A DNA stretch of 64,000 bases from Euryodendron excelsum (GCA_033060915.1 CM065388.1:30902001-30966000), one strand, 5' to 3'; shown: positions 1 to 11,205, counted from the stretch's first letter. Translations and numbers: made by a program. Notes: a model not told the origin generated them from the sequence alone.

Positions 1-603
1 TTGGAAGGAAGAATTTTTTGAGTGAAACCATGAAAATCTTTAAGGATTTATTTTGTTTAAGACTCTTTTGAAAGAAAAGTTTGGGGGGGGCCAGGATTTG
101 GAAAAGGGATTTTCTTGAAGAACTAAATCAGAAAAACTTGGAGATGGATTGCAAAACAAAAATTTAGACACGATTTTGAAAATGATTTTTGACCCTGATT
201 TTCGAAGTAGAATTTGATTTTAAGAAGTGATTTTGAAAACTAACTTTGGAAAGGAAATTTTAGAAGAAAGAATTTTTGAAAACTTTTGGAGGATAATAAT
301 AAGAAACCATTGGAAAACTGATTTTCGAAAAAGAACTTTTTGAAGAGAAAAAGTCAAGAAACTTTTTGAGAAATTTTCAAGGAACCTTTGATAGTTGATT
401 TTAGAAAGAAACTTTGAATGAAAAGTTTAAGAAACTTTTAGGTTGGTCTGAATAGGATGTATATGGAAGTTGTGCCCTTCATTATTATTTTATGTTTCAC
501 CTTTGGTCATTATCATTATTATATCTTTGTTGCTTTTATTTCTTTATCTTTTAAACTGCATATATCGAATTCTAATACCTCTTACCTTGACTTACCTTTC
601 AGG
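1..603 (+). other. Non-coding leader and intron end of the antisense extra gene in element A
   Basis: No coding sequence seen. Bases 1-430 are A/G/T-rich and poor in C, with many GGAAA/TTTTGAA words. From about 430 to 603 the sequence aligns with the intron 3' end of the PMD gene in element B (RC of about 27300-27163): both have AACTGCAT, then a TTGRCTTACC block, then TTTCAG just before G-ATG. The AG at 601-602 is therefore a likely splice acceptor with the ATG at 604. The short reading frames starting at 457 and 470 are intron reading-through. Confidence 0.5.
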
Positions 604-1527
604 ATGGGTAGGGCAGGCGATGAGGGTTCTGAGAAGAGTCACCGTTTTGGGAAGATGGCTCGAACAGATTCTTGTCGGCAGCCCCAGCCGCTCCAGGGGA
701 AATCAGCACTCTGCCAATCGAGCACCTTCTAGCTAGGGTGGGAGGGGGGAGTAGGCCTCTAGTCGACCCCTTCCCTCCGTTGAGCTAACCCTCGAGGATG
801 AGATGGACATTAAGGTTTTCCACTTTTGACTTTTCGGATGACCGACGCTATTTTGAGCTGACTACGGGTTTGGTATGACGGGCATCCTTCAGATGAGCAA
901 GACATTTTTGCTGGTCTTTTGGTTGCATGGCTTCTCTGTAGCTTGCTTTCTGATAGTGGTTCCCACCTGACTTGTCTTTCTTCCATTTTAGGGAATGTGA
1001 GCTTGCCCCTCTCCCCATGAGTATGGCTTCCTCCTAGGTCTTCGGGATGGTTCAACTGACATTATGGGACCCACTTTTCCTGATGGCTGCATCACGATTG
1101 TCGCTCTTCAGCTTGGGCTCCATTTTGCAGGCTTTTTCTTATGATATACGACCCCAGTTTCCTTATGTCCCAATGAAGTTCTTGTTTCTCTCATTTTGAG
1201 TTTGCGACGGATAAGGGATTGGCATACTCCTCAAGATTGGTCCATTTCTCCATGATAGCCCTAGCTCTGTTTCTCTTGAACTTGTTGATGTTTCCACGAG
1301 GGGGTGACTCGGCCGGCCGTTGATTGCGCGCGTTGCTCGCCAAGATTCGAGAAGGACACTCATATGCCCTTATAGTTATGGGACAGACCTTCATGAGCCT
1401 TACTAGACTTTGGCAGGGGGGCGATGCTCATTGTTGGGGATGTGCTTCATTACTCCAGCTTTGGGTGATCGGCCACTTGTTCACTATCCCTCTTTCGAAG
1501 CCATTTGATTGGGGAGGTCGAGGGTAG
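604..1527 (+). pseudogene. Broken extra gene of element A: PMD-type N-terminus, DUF7745-like core
   Basis: The first 60 or so codons (ATG at 604) align with the start of the PMD gene in element B: both have D-(E/D)-G-S-E, then ARTDS, then a Ser/Arg/Gln-rich stretch and a PFPP block. After about 800 the similarity to B ends. In frame with 1324-1527 I read a hydrophobic stretch, then LLAKIREGHSYALIVMGQTF, a G-C-x-x-L-L-Q-L-W motif and GHLF. This resembles the plant transposon-associated DUF7745 family (part of the PMD-like group) more than the PMD of B. Stop codons (for example TGA near 1319) and frame changes break it. The family call is from memory and moderate; a profile search with the 1213-1527 frame would decide. 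Confidence 0.45.
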
Positions 1528-1739
1528 GTCATTGCCCCATTCTCTGTTTCTTGTTGGTCGTGGAACTCTGAGCTTTCTGAGGTGTGAGCTGGTATTGGAG
1601 ATATCTGAGGTGTGGCTTTAGCTCCTTTTTATGTTTTGCTTCGTTCCCTATTTCCGATTTGAGAGAAAGAGAAAGACATAGAGTGAGTTTTGTATAAAAA
1701 TAGTTTAAGAATACCGGTACGGGGTGAATGCGTGTCATA

Positions 1740-1985
1740 CTTTTTTTTTATGAATTGAATGTGTGTCCTACTTTTTATGAATGCACAGGTTCACATAGAA
1801 TTAGAATTGAATGCATGTTATACTTTTGGACAATGCACATACAGGAATAGAATTAAATGCAATGTCCCCCATTTTTGTGATAAATGCACAGATTTATGTA
1901 AAAATTGAATTAAATGCATGACCTACTTTCTTACAAATGAACAGGTTCGTACAGGAATGCAGTTGAATGCATGAATAGATACAAA
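1740..1985. repeat. Degenerate tandem repeat, about 60-65 bp, four units
   Basis: Repeated blocks of the form GAATTGAATGCATG, TACTTTT, ATGAATGCACAGG, TTCACATAG follow one another with small indels. The area between 1530 and 1740 has no recognised feature apart from a pyrimidine-rich run near 1660. Confidence 0.6.
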
Positions 1986-2354
1986 TTTCGCAGGAATCTA
2001 AATGGATGTACAGGTTATACATGTCGTGGATGCATCAGTACTACATGTATATAAGCTATTTACAAAGAAAATCCCAGGATTGCCCCTTGGGCCCATACTC
2101 TCAGGATTTTGTTCCTTTCCAGGATTCTGCCCCATTTAGCTTTGTCCCATTCTCATTGGGGTGTGATAGCATTTGCTCCATTCTCCAGGGATCTTGACCT
2201 TTTGGTTTGTTATCTTATCCCCACTTTCTACAAGGTTACTGTTTGGGGTGTTTCTGAGCTCACTTGGGTTTCTCTCACAGATCTCCAAAATGCCACCATG
2301 GCTCGAGCGACAACTCGCATGCCCTTTGCAGAGCGATAAACAGCTAAGCCCTCA

Positions 2355-2890
2355 ATCTGAGAAGACTTCTTTTAGGACCGTAATGTAGGCTGGGTTTAGA
2401 GGTTGTAAGAAACGAAGGGATATTTAGGCTCAAAGATCTTCTTTTAGGGGGTTGTTTAGACCAAAACCATCTGTGCACACCTTAGAGCATGAGATTGCCC
2501 CTTGCATTCTCCTTTCTCAGCCTAGTTGTCTTGGTATTGTTCAGGCTTATTTGGACTAAGCAATTTTCTTTGATCAGAGGGGACTTTAATTCGGACCGTA
2601 ACGTAGGCTAGGTTAAGGGGTTTATGAATAAACGGGATATGTAAGCTCAAATTTGATGTTGCTTCTAGTAGGGTTAGATCCGCACCATCCTTGATTGGTC
2701 TTCCAATGGGGTTTCATCCCCTGATATCCTCCTCGAGCTTTAGAAACATATTTGGCTCATTTAGATCAAGTAATCCTTCTCAATCAGAGTGGACTTTAGT
2801 AGGATTGTAATGTAGGCCATGGTATGGGGTTTAACAAGAGAGGGTAAAGGCTCAAACCTATAGCTTCTACTTGGTGGCTTTGTTACCCAG
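2355..2890 (+). repeat. Tandem repeat, about 217 bp, three units, shared with element B
   Basis: Units start near 2364, 2581 and 2798 with a GACTT-(T)TTAGGACCGTAATG-like block, followed by TAGGCT(A/G)GG and GGCTCAAA. The reverse complement of 11590-12000 in element B carries the same repeat (about 85 percent by eye), again downstream of the extra gene. The repeat is thus an ancestral part of the 3' flank of the antisense gene. 1985-2355 shows no gene. Confidence 0.65.
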
Positions 2891-3219
2891 GATCACCTTC
2901 GAATTTTCTCTTTTACAAGAGGAGTTAATCTTTCTTGTAACTTTTGACCTTCTTAGTCTGACATTTGCCCCTTTTTCCCGACTTTTGGCTTTATATGCTT
3001 TTTAAAGATAGCACAACATGACTCTTTTTCGGTCTTTCTTCTTCTTTTTTTTTTCTTTCTTGTTGCCTTTGACAAGAAGAACATTTTTACAACTTCTTCC
3101 TCTCAAATCCTTTCCTTAACATTTTCATTTAACCGATTGTGGATGGTGATCCCTAGGTTGGGGTGTGTTTTGGAAGAGAAAGATAATCAGCTCAATAGGT
3201 TCAACAAGGGTTGCTCTTA

Positions 3220-3725
3220 ACTGTATGGGAAGTGAAATGAGGGCCTCTCTTCATTTTGAACAAGATTGCTTGATCCATAGAGCTTTCACGTTACTTCGGC
3301 TTGATGGTCAATGATATTATCTGCCAAATCTTTTGCTACATGTCTGCCCCAGTGTGGGGGGATGGTCTCGGATCAGGGTTGACAAGAAAAATCTTTTGCT
3401 TTCTGCGAGGCACTAATGGGTTAAGCAAAGGGATTATTTTTGTGTATGGTAGAAGAAATGAGGGCCTTTCATCACTTCAAATTAAATTGCTTAGTCCATA
3501 AATCTTTTATACAAAATTTAGACAATGTTTCTAAAAATGGTGTGTTTATGCCGAATCAACTACTCTGTGCTTACCCCAATGTGGGGGATGATTTTTGGTT
3601 TGGGGACATCCGAATAAAAATCAATTACGGCTCTAGTGGGCTGAGCAAGGGGTAGTGTTTATTTAGGATAAATAGAACAATGGCTTCTCATCATTTCGAG
3701 GACTTGGCTGCCCATCGCTTAGCTA
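3220..3725 (+). repeat. Tandem repeat, about 215-225 bp, two and a half units
   Basis: Units near 3233, 3457 and 3670 share GAAATGAGGGCCT, TTGCTTAGTCCATA, CCCCA(G/A)TGTGGGGG and GGGTTAAGCAAAGGG-like words. The short reading frames in it (3301-3501, 3440-3655) follow the repeat and look accidental. 2890-3220 is pyrimidine-rich with a T-rich run near 3050 and no gene. Confidence 0.55.
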
Positions 3726-3979
3726 GGATATCACGCAAGAGTCGCCTTTTCAATGAACTCTATACCTTTTTTTATGAGACTATCTCCTTCCTATCTCTCA
3801 CTGTCTCTTTGTCTTTCAAAGGTTTTGACCCCCTTTTGAATGGGTTGCCTATGTTATCCCATCCTTTAAGTCGAGTTAGTACTGAATGGGAAAGAATCCT
3901 TAAAAGTAATATTCATCCACAAAAGTATGAGACAAAGGGGATAAACCGAAAACTTCATCTTTTTCATTTCAAATCATGA
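3680..3979 (+). other. 99-codon open frame of unknown meaning
   Basis: Plus-strand open frame of 99 codons inside element A. It begins in the third unit of the 215-bp repeat and has a central hydrophobic stretch, but I recognise no domain and see no second copy in the window. It is as likely to be chance as a gene. 3980-4159 holds nothing recognisable. Confidence 0.2.
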
Positions 3980-4159
3980 ATGCACGGCATGTGTGTTTAT
4001 TTAAATAAGATATGCAAGAAAATAGACAGACAAAAAGGAAACAGATGAATTTTATGAAAACCTCCCTTTTCTTGTGGGCCTTTTGGTGAGAATCCTTAAT
4101 AGGGTTTTGGGACTACATCAACCTCTTGGTGCTTCATTCAACAAGCGTATCAATGGAGG

Positions 4160-6425
4160 GCGAGTTCATGATATTTGTCATGCATTTGGAAGTTAAAGGA
4201 TGTGTTGTTGTGATGCACGGGTTTGACAAGACTTCGCATCTAGTGAAGTCCTCTTCTGCTTGAAGTCCTCCTCTGCTTGGATTGTGATTGTTGCGACATG
4301 TCGTGGAGGTAATGTCTTGTAGGTGGACGGTCAGTTCTTCTTGCTCTTTGATGTAGGTTTGACCTTTTCTAATAACTAGGTTTATCCTTCTATGAGTTTG
4401 AATCTGGTGAGGTGCTAGAGGGATTCTATGAATTCAATCGTGCTCTCTGACCTACAAAAAGAAAAAGAAAAAACAAAATGCAGTTAGTATGTGAAGTTGG
4501 AAGTTCTATGCGATGCATGTCCTATGGAGGTCCCTTCTTTGAGGGAATCTAGGCATGATGACAAGTCCATTTGGGAGGTGGGGTTTTGCCCCTATTATGC
4601 AATACAATACCTCTTCGGCGTGGGCCGGTTGATGTTTCTTTGTTTGGGCAATCCCACCTCCATGGACTGAGAGAGATTTGGGCCTCTCTCGAGATATGGT
4701 TCTATGCATGCCATGAATCCTTAGGGTTTAAGAACCCTTAGGAGTTTTGGGATGTTTGATTAACATGAGATTGGATTGCTCCTTTCTCTCTACGGTTGAT
4801 TAAATGCATGAAAATGAAATGACTTGAGTTTCTTGGAACTCTTGTCTTGGAATGGATATGGGTGTATGAACATAATAAAAGTGAACATGTGAGCAGTAGG
4901 ATAATCATAAATAGATGGTTGAGGAAACCCCCTTCTTATCTTGCTTCTGTCTTCGGTTCTCTTAGTACTTGGAGATGAGGAGGGGGAATATAGAAGACAA
5001 GAAACAAAAGAAAAGTTAGTGCCTTGATTTGAAAATTTTTATGCAATGCATGTCCTAGAGGTGCCCCTACTCAGAGAGAGACTATACATGATGTATTGGC
5101 TCACTTTTGGAGATAGGGGATTTGCCCCTGTATGCAAATGCCTTACCATCAGCTGGGAACCTTCATTCATTCATGCATTCATTCATAAAGATAAAAAAAA
5201 ATTAAAATAAAATAAAATAAAAAGTACATTAAATTTTGGGTTTAAGATACAAAAAAATTGAAATACATTTTAATAGGGGGAGGGGGAACACTTTCCTTTG
5301 GACTTCCACCTATCTACTTTTACAAAGGGAAAACCTAAACTACTCTTAAGTCTTCGGATTCGCCTTCCTTGGATTTGATGTCGAGGAGGTCGCTGAGAGA
5401 CCTTGTTGATTGATTGCCCCTTGTCTTCTTGGCAACCCTATCTCCGTGAGCATAGAGGGATGGGGGCCCCTCTTATGGAATGAATCGAGATGCATGCAAT
5501 GAGTCCTTAGGGTTACGCGGGAACCCTTAGGGTTTGGGTAGGTTTAATGCAAGGGACAGTAACGTTGGTGTCACTCTCAATGGGTTGATCATATGCATGA
5601 GAATGCAGTGACTTGAGTTACTTGGAACTCTTGTCTTGTCATGGGATATTGAATGCATGAACATGAATATGCAAAAAGTATAAAGACAGAAGGTACAATC
5701 AAAGTAAACATGCATGCATGAACAGTTAGACATGCATTATAACAGTATTACAACAGCAGGAATAGACAAGTATAAATGAAAGTAAGAGTAGTCGCCCTTT
5801 CCTCCGTGATTTTGAAAATGGTGCTCGTGTCCTAGATCCGGCAGAGGTTCGGCTATGCATGGTGTCTATATGAGTATGAGGTTGAGGGTTGACTAATGCG
5901 TCCTAAAAAGGCTCGGTCCCTGGATCTTCAAACCTAGGCCCACTCCCCGAGGTGGTGCCATAATCGGTTGGTGATCTGAGCGGGGCAACCATCAAGAGGC
6001 CGTAGGCGAAGAAACTGACACAGCATCTTGCCCACAACCAATATACCGTTCCCCTTTTCTAACTAGAAAGGACATATCAGGGTATGCAAGTATGCAGAAT
6101 GCAAGTGCACATGCAGTGTGTGTGTGATTTTTTAAAAGTGGAGGAAAGGCACAACAACTCCCATTCATCCTGTACATCACATTCATGCAAAGCAGATAAT
6201 AAAATTAAAACATAAAGCGCACCTACAAAACAAAATTGCAAGTGTTAGTATGTTGATGACAAACAGAATACAAGATAATATGAATAAATGCATTTTTTTT
6301 TTTTTAAAACAGTTTTGAAAATTTAGTTTTGAAAATTTAAAGTGAATAGGATTGAACCAAGTTAATTGAAGACTCTACATGGGTAAAGGGTAAAGAGACA
6401 TGACTACGGCCTAACCCTCTAAGTC
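4160..6425 (-). other. 5' leader region of element A with internal tandem duplication
   Basis: Non-coding internal region between the primer-binding site and the rest of A. It is almost the same sequence as the whole internal region of element C (19304-21559), and 5030-6425 is also shared with element D (33960-35337). Two halves resemble each other: 4500-4760 and 5040-5540 both have GCATGTCCTA, a GCCCCT/TCCCTT block, a TTTGCCCCT block and CCTTAGGGTT, so the leader was partly duplicated. A 67-codon minus-strand frame at 4506-4709 recurs in C at 19649-19852. No gag reading frame is found where D has one. Confidence 0.65.
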
Positions 6426-6443
6426 TCCCCAGTGGAGTCGCCA
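6426..6443 (-). promoter_or_regulatory. Primer-binding site of element A
   Basis: On the minus strand TGGCGACTCCACTGGGGA starts two bases (GC) after the LTR end. A PBS starting with TGG directly after the LTR fixes the orientation of the family. The cognate tRNA may be tRNA-Arg, as described for Ogre elements, but I did not verify this. Confidence 0.75.
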
Positions 6444-9400
6444 GCTGTCGCGCCCAGATTTTTCGCACTCGAGGAATACTCACCCAAGCGGGAAAAATGT
6501 TGTACTCTCTCGTTAGAACTCACCCTCCTAAAAGAATGAGTGCGACTAGATTTGAATTGAAAACAGGTTTGAATAAAGGGCTTTTGAAAAAGATTCGGAG
6601 TCGCCACCTAACTTGATTAAGGTGAGTTAGGCCACCTAAAAACTAAGCATAATCCGAAGACTATACTTAGGATTTTTGAAAAACGATTTGAAAATATCTC
6701 CTCGAGAGAGGGCTTTTAAGAAAACAGGTTGTTTGGCAACCTTTGGAAAACATTTAGCCCTTTTTAGAAAAATAACTCCTTTTTGGTCTTTGAAATCAGT
6801 GATCTAGGTTCGGGGGTTGGTTACGTGTAGGGAAGACACACTAAGCCATCACCCTACCCCGCCCTTTCGGTACCTACATGTCAATCTACCCTAGATTCAC
6901 CTATGAGAGTCTTTAATTAACATATGTTCAATCCTATTCACTTTGAAAAATAATGTTTGAAAAATATGATGCATAAGATGCAAGTGCAAAATAAGAGAAT
7001 TAGAAAATAGATTTGGAAAGAGATTGATTTGATTTGAAAATAGATTTGAAGAAATAGAATTGAAATTGGAAAGTTTGAAAATTGAAAATAGAAGTTTGAA
7101 AATAGAAATTTTGAAATTGGAATTTGAAAATTGATTGGAATTTGAAATTTGTAAAGATTTTGGAAACCGCACCCATGAGGGTGGAATTGAAAGTTTGAAA
7201 AGTATTGTGACTGCACCTATGAAGGTTGCCTACGTATCCCTTTGGGGGAATCAGGTCAATCGTAGTTCGGACCGGAATCCGATTGAAAAGAGATTGATTT
7301 GAAGAGAAAGATTGGATTGGAAGAAAGAGATTGAATTGAAAACTAGATTTGATTTGAGATTAGAAGAGGAGATTGGAAATTGGAATTGAAAAGATTGGAC
7401 TTGCTTTGGAAAGACTTGGTTTTGGAAAGATGGAAGTTTAGGAAACCTAGACTTAGGAAAGGTTTGACTCTACTTGGAAGGTTTAGGAGATTAGGAAAGG
7501 TTGGATTTAGGAAATGTTTGAATTAGGAAATGTTCAATTTAGGAAAGTTTCGAATTAGGGAAGTGTCATTTTTGGAAAGTTATGAGTTGTGAATTAGGAA
7601 AGTTTTGGTTTAGGAAAGTTTCAACTTAGGAATGTTTTGAATTAAGAAAATTTTGAAATTAGGAAAGTTTGAATTAAGAAAGTTTCGAATTTAGAAATGT
7701 TTGAAAAAGGGAAGTTTTGATTTTGGAAAGTTTTGAAAACAAGGAAGTTTTGAAAATAAGAAAGTTTCGTTTTGGGAAAGGTTTGAAAAAGGAAAGTTTT
7801 CAATTTAAGAAATGTTTGAATTAAGAAAGTCTCGAGTTTAGAAAAGCCTTAGATTTGGAAATATTTGAAGTTTAAGAAAGTTTAGAATTTAGAAAGTTTT
7901 TAGGTTTACAAAGATTTAACTTAAGAAGATTTCAAATTTAGAAAGTTTTGAATTTGGAAAGATTTGATATTTAGAAAGTTTAAGATTTAGAAAGTTTTAG
8001 AGTTTTAGAAAATCTTGAGATTAGGAAAGGTTTGAGTTTAGGAAAGATTTGAAAGCTTGGATTTGAAAAAGATTTTGGAAAGGGGTAGAATTAGGAAAGG
8101 GTTGAATTAGGAAGGATTTGAAAGTTGAGTTTTAAAACTTAGGAAATATTTTTATGTTCAAGTTTAGGAAACTTAAGATTTAGGAAAACGGAAGTTTAGG
8201 AAGGATTCGAATTAAGAAAGAGTTGGATTTTGAAATTTAAGGAAAGATTTAAAATTTAGGTTTAGGAAACTTATGGTTTAGGAAGGAATTGAATTAGGAA
8301 AGGTTTGGATTAAGAAGAGATTAGATTTGGTTTCTAAAAGAGAAAGGTTGGATTTTGTTTCCAAAAACGGAGGACGGGATCTAGTTCCCTAAACGGGGAG
8401 ATTTGATTCGGTTTCCTAAAGGGAAGATAGGATTTGGTAAGGATTTGGAAAGGGAAATTCTAGAAACCCTAGTTTTGAAAAATTGTAGTTTTGATGTGAA
8501 AACAAGAGGTTTTGGAAACCTAGGTTTGGGGCAAAGTTTGAAAACCATGTTTTTTGAAAGAAAATTAGGGTTTCTTAATGGTGGGTTCTAGGGCTTGACT
8601 TGGGCTCTAAGGAAAAGGGATTTTTAAAAAGTGTGTTTTTAGAAACGTAGATTTTCTAGAAGGGAATCCTAGGAAGGAGTTTTTGGAAAGTGTGTTTGAA
8701 GAGGGAGTTTTTGGAAGGAAAATCCTAGAGGGGAATTTCTGGAAGGAAGATTTTGGAAAGAGAGTTTTTTGGAAAGATTTTTGGGGAAGGTTTTTAGAAA
8801 GTGGGTTTTGGGGAGAGGATTTTGGAAAGGAGTTGAAAAAGGGAGTTTTGAAAAATAGATTTTGGAATGGAGTTTTTGAAATCAATTTTGAAGAGGGAAG
8901 TTTTAGGAAAGTATGTTGAAAAAGAGATTTTTAGGAAGAGATTTTTAAAGAGAGTTTTTAGAAGGTGTAAAAACATTTCACTTTCCTAAAGCAATTCTAA
9001 CCATAAGAAGGCTAGAACCACTTTAGGAAAGCGGTTTTGAAAACAACAAGATTTGAAAATATAGACCAAAAGGTCACTTTTAATGTAACACTTTCCTAAA
9101 GCAACCCTAGCCATGGAAAGGCTAGAATCACCCTAGAATTGTGATTTTGAAAACATGTTTTTGAAAAAGAGCTTTTGATGCAATTTTGAAAACAAGTTTG
9201 AAAACGATTTTTGAAAACAACTTTTTGAAAACGAATTTTAGAAGATGCAAGACTATGATATGCACAATGCAATTTGGGGGTCGTGAACATACAAGGCTAA
9301 GGCTTCACCACATAATCAAGGGGTCGGACCCACGTGGTCTTTGGTTAGACTAGAAGAAAGCCCCCGACACGGTGACTCTCCAATAGTCCAATCCTACACA

Positions 9401-9854
9401 AGGACCGGGAATCCCCTTGTTTCAAGCATGCAAAGAAAGGGGGGGAAAGAGATGGGGGAGTAAAATAGAGAAAACCCAAGTGGGTTGGACAGAGAAGAGA
9501 GAGGGGGGAAGTGTAGAAAATTAAATAGGGAGCCTACCTTGTATCTTCTTTAATTTGCGTGCCTTGCTTGTCTTCGGTCTTCGGTCTTCGTCTTGATCTT
9601 CTTCTTCAGTCTTCAAGGGTTGTCTTCAAGCTTTGGATGGCAGCTCTTCAAGTCTTCGAAGGGTGGTCGAAGGCTAGTGTATGAGTGTATGGGGGAGTGT
9701 ATGAGTGTATAGGAAGCGAGGATTTGTGTATAGTGGCTAGGGTTTGGAAAAACCTAGGGAGGCTAGGGTTTTGGAGGTGCTCGAGCTCTGTGTATCGAAA
9801 TATAGGATTTTTAGGTTAAGTTTGCAGACCCTTTTCACGTTGAATGAGGCTCTG

Positions 9855-9862
9855 TATTTATA
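9855..9862 (-). promoter_or_regulatory. TATA box of the element A LTR
   Basis: TATAAATA on the minus strand in the context CCTCTATAAATACAGAGCC. The same box occurs in the LTRs at 29959-29966, 43613-43620 and 51498-51505, and with changes at 24887-24894 (TATAAGTA) and near 17221 (ACAAATA). Its strand shows that transcription runs TGTAAG to GCGACA. Confidence 0.7.
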
Positions 9863-9875
9863 GAGGGAAGACAAA

Positions 9876-9940
9876 CCTGGCGCCTGTTGCAGTGGCGCCA
9901 GGCCAAATTATACCCTGGCGCCACTAGTAGTGGCGCCAGC
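9876..9940. promoter_or_regulatory. GGCGCC palindrome cluster upstream of the LTR TATA box
   Basis: Four GGCGCC cores lie within 65 bp just upstream of the TATA box. 9915-9939 is an inverted repeat with 11-bp arms (CTGGCGCCACT / AGTGGCGCCAG) and a 3-base centre. The cluster recurs in every full LTR, for example 17245-17345, 24910-25010, 29855-29945 and 51520-51590. TGGCGCC resembles E2F-type sites; that role is inference. Confidence 0.55.
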
Positions 9941-10159
9941 CATTTAGGAAACAATTAAGGTCGGCAAGCAACGTATCTTTGACTATATTTGGGCGCCTGT
10001 ACTAGTGACTACCATGTAAACTTTAGCCTGGCTTCACTAGGAGTGACTCCGGAAAGTCCGGGAATGATTTGAAGGAGCCGGGAATGACCCGGAAGGCCGG
10101 AAGGGAGCAGGAACACTTAAAACAGTGTCCTGGAGGTATTTGACTTGGAAAGTGAGGAT

Positions 10160-10660
10160 AAGGTGGGTCGGAATGGTTGATTGGGCCTTTAGAGGCAAAA
10201 CGGTCAATCGGGCCGGAAAACTGCCGGGGCGAACCCGGATTGTCCCGAAAAAAAACTTGGGATCTGGAAACATTATTTAGAATGTTCCCAGAGGTTGCCG
10301 GTTTGATTCCTAGAGCCGGCGTGGTCGGAAAAGGAGACCGGCCCACTAGGGGCAAAATGGTTATTTTGTACCGGGTTTGCCGGAACTGACCCAGAATGGT
10401 CCGGAAAGGTAAAGGAAGGTTGAGAACACTATAAAAAGTATTCTCGGGTTATTACCAGTTTGATACTCAAAGTCGGTATGGTCGAAGAAGGAGACCAGCC
10501 CTCCAAGGGCAAAACGGTCATTTTGTACCGGGTTGGCCGAAACTGACTCGGAATGATCTGGAAAGAGAAGGGAAGGTTGAGAGCACTATAAAAAGCAATC
10601 TCAGAGGGTTACCGGTTTGATACCCAGAGCCGGTGTGGTTCCCGGGGCATTTGGATGCTT
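10160..10660. repeat. U3 tandem repeat of about 157 bp, three units
   Basis: CGGTTTGAT(T/A)C, AGAGCCGG(C/T)GTGGTC, GACCGGCCCAC, GGGGCAAAACGGTCATTTTG and CGGAACTGAC recur near 10301, 10457 and 10614. Homologous units occur in the LTRs at 17560-18060, 25230-25700, 29140-29600 and 51800-52390. Confidence 0.65.
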
Positions 10661-10904
10661 AGGGGCAAAATGGTCATCTTGACCGAAAAGTCTCGGAAAA
10701 GGTCCTAAGGGTAGTCTGGTCATTTTTCACCGAAGTGAGCTAACAGACACGGGTGTTGACCTAGGTTTTGAGTGTCTCCGCCACTCTAACGGTGTGAGTA
10801 TTTCCGCTACTCGGACGGGGTTGAGTATTTCTGCTACTTTAATGGTTTTGTGAGTATTTCCGCTACTCTAACGGTACTGTGAGTAGTTTTGCTACTCGGA
10901 CCGT

Positions 10905-11205
10905 CTCGAAAAATAAACTGTCTCGAGAGAAGGATTGGAAAGGGGTCTTACCGTCTCCGAAGAGACGTGCCTGGATTGGAACCGACTCGAGAGAGGGATT
11001 GGAAAGGGGTCTTACCGTCTCCGAAGAGACGTGCCTGGATTGGAACCGTCTCGAGGAATAAACTGTCTCGAGAGAGGGATTGGAAAGGGGTCTTACCGTC
11101 TCCGAAGAGACGTGCCTGGATTGAAACCGTTTTGAGGAATAAACTGTCTCGAGAGTGGGATTGGAAAGGGGTCTTACCGTCTTCGAAGAGACGTGCCTGG
11201 ATTGT
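10905..11205. repeat. 81-bp minisatellite in the LTR of A
   Basis: About four units containing CCGTCTCGAGGAATAAACTG, TCTCGAGAGAGGGATTGG, GGGGTCTTACCGTCTCCGAA and GAGACGTGCCTGG. Because 81 is divisible by three, several reading frames stay open through it. It is flanked by short GAGTATTTCCGCTACTC-type repeats (10740-10905 and 11200-11320). Confidence 0.8.

Noticed and set aside
6446..6480. Reading the LTR as starting with TGTCGCGCCCAG on the plus strand
   Set aside because: Both ends are TG...CA, so either direction is possible at first sight. The TATAAATA box, the PBS beside the GCGACA end and the purine tract before TGTAAG all support the opposite orientation.
8607..8976. Phe/Lys/Ser-rich reading frames (also 6897-7216, 14341-14701, 22037-22336, 32551-32945, 48684-48998)
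   Set aside because: They are translations of the G-poor/C-poor low-complexity LTR tract, occur in several frames and are not conserved as protein.
10905..11205. CRISPR-like regular repeats
   Set aside because: The units are contiguous with no unique spacers, in a plant LTR.
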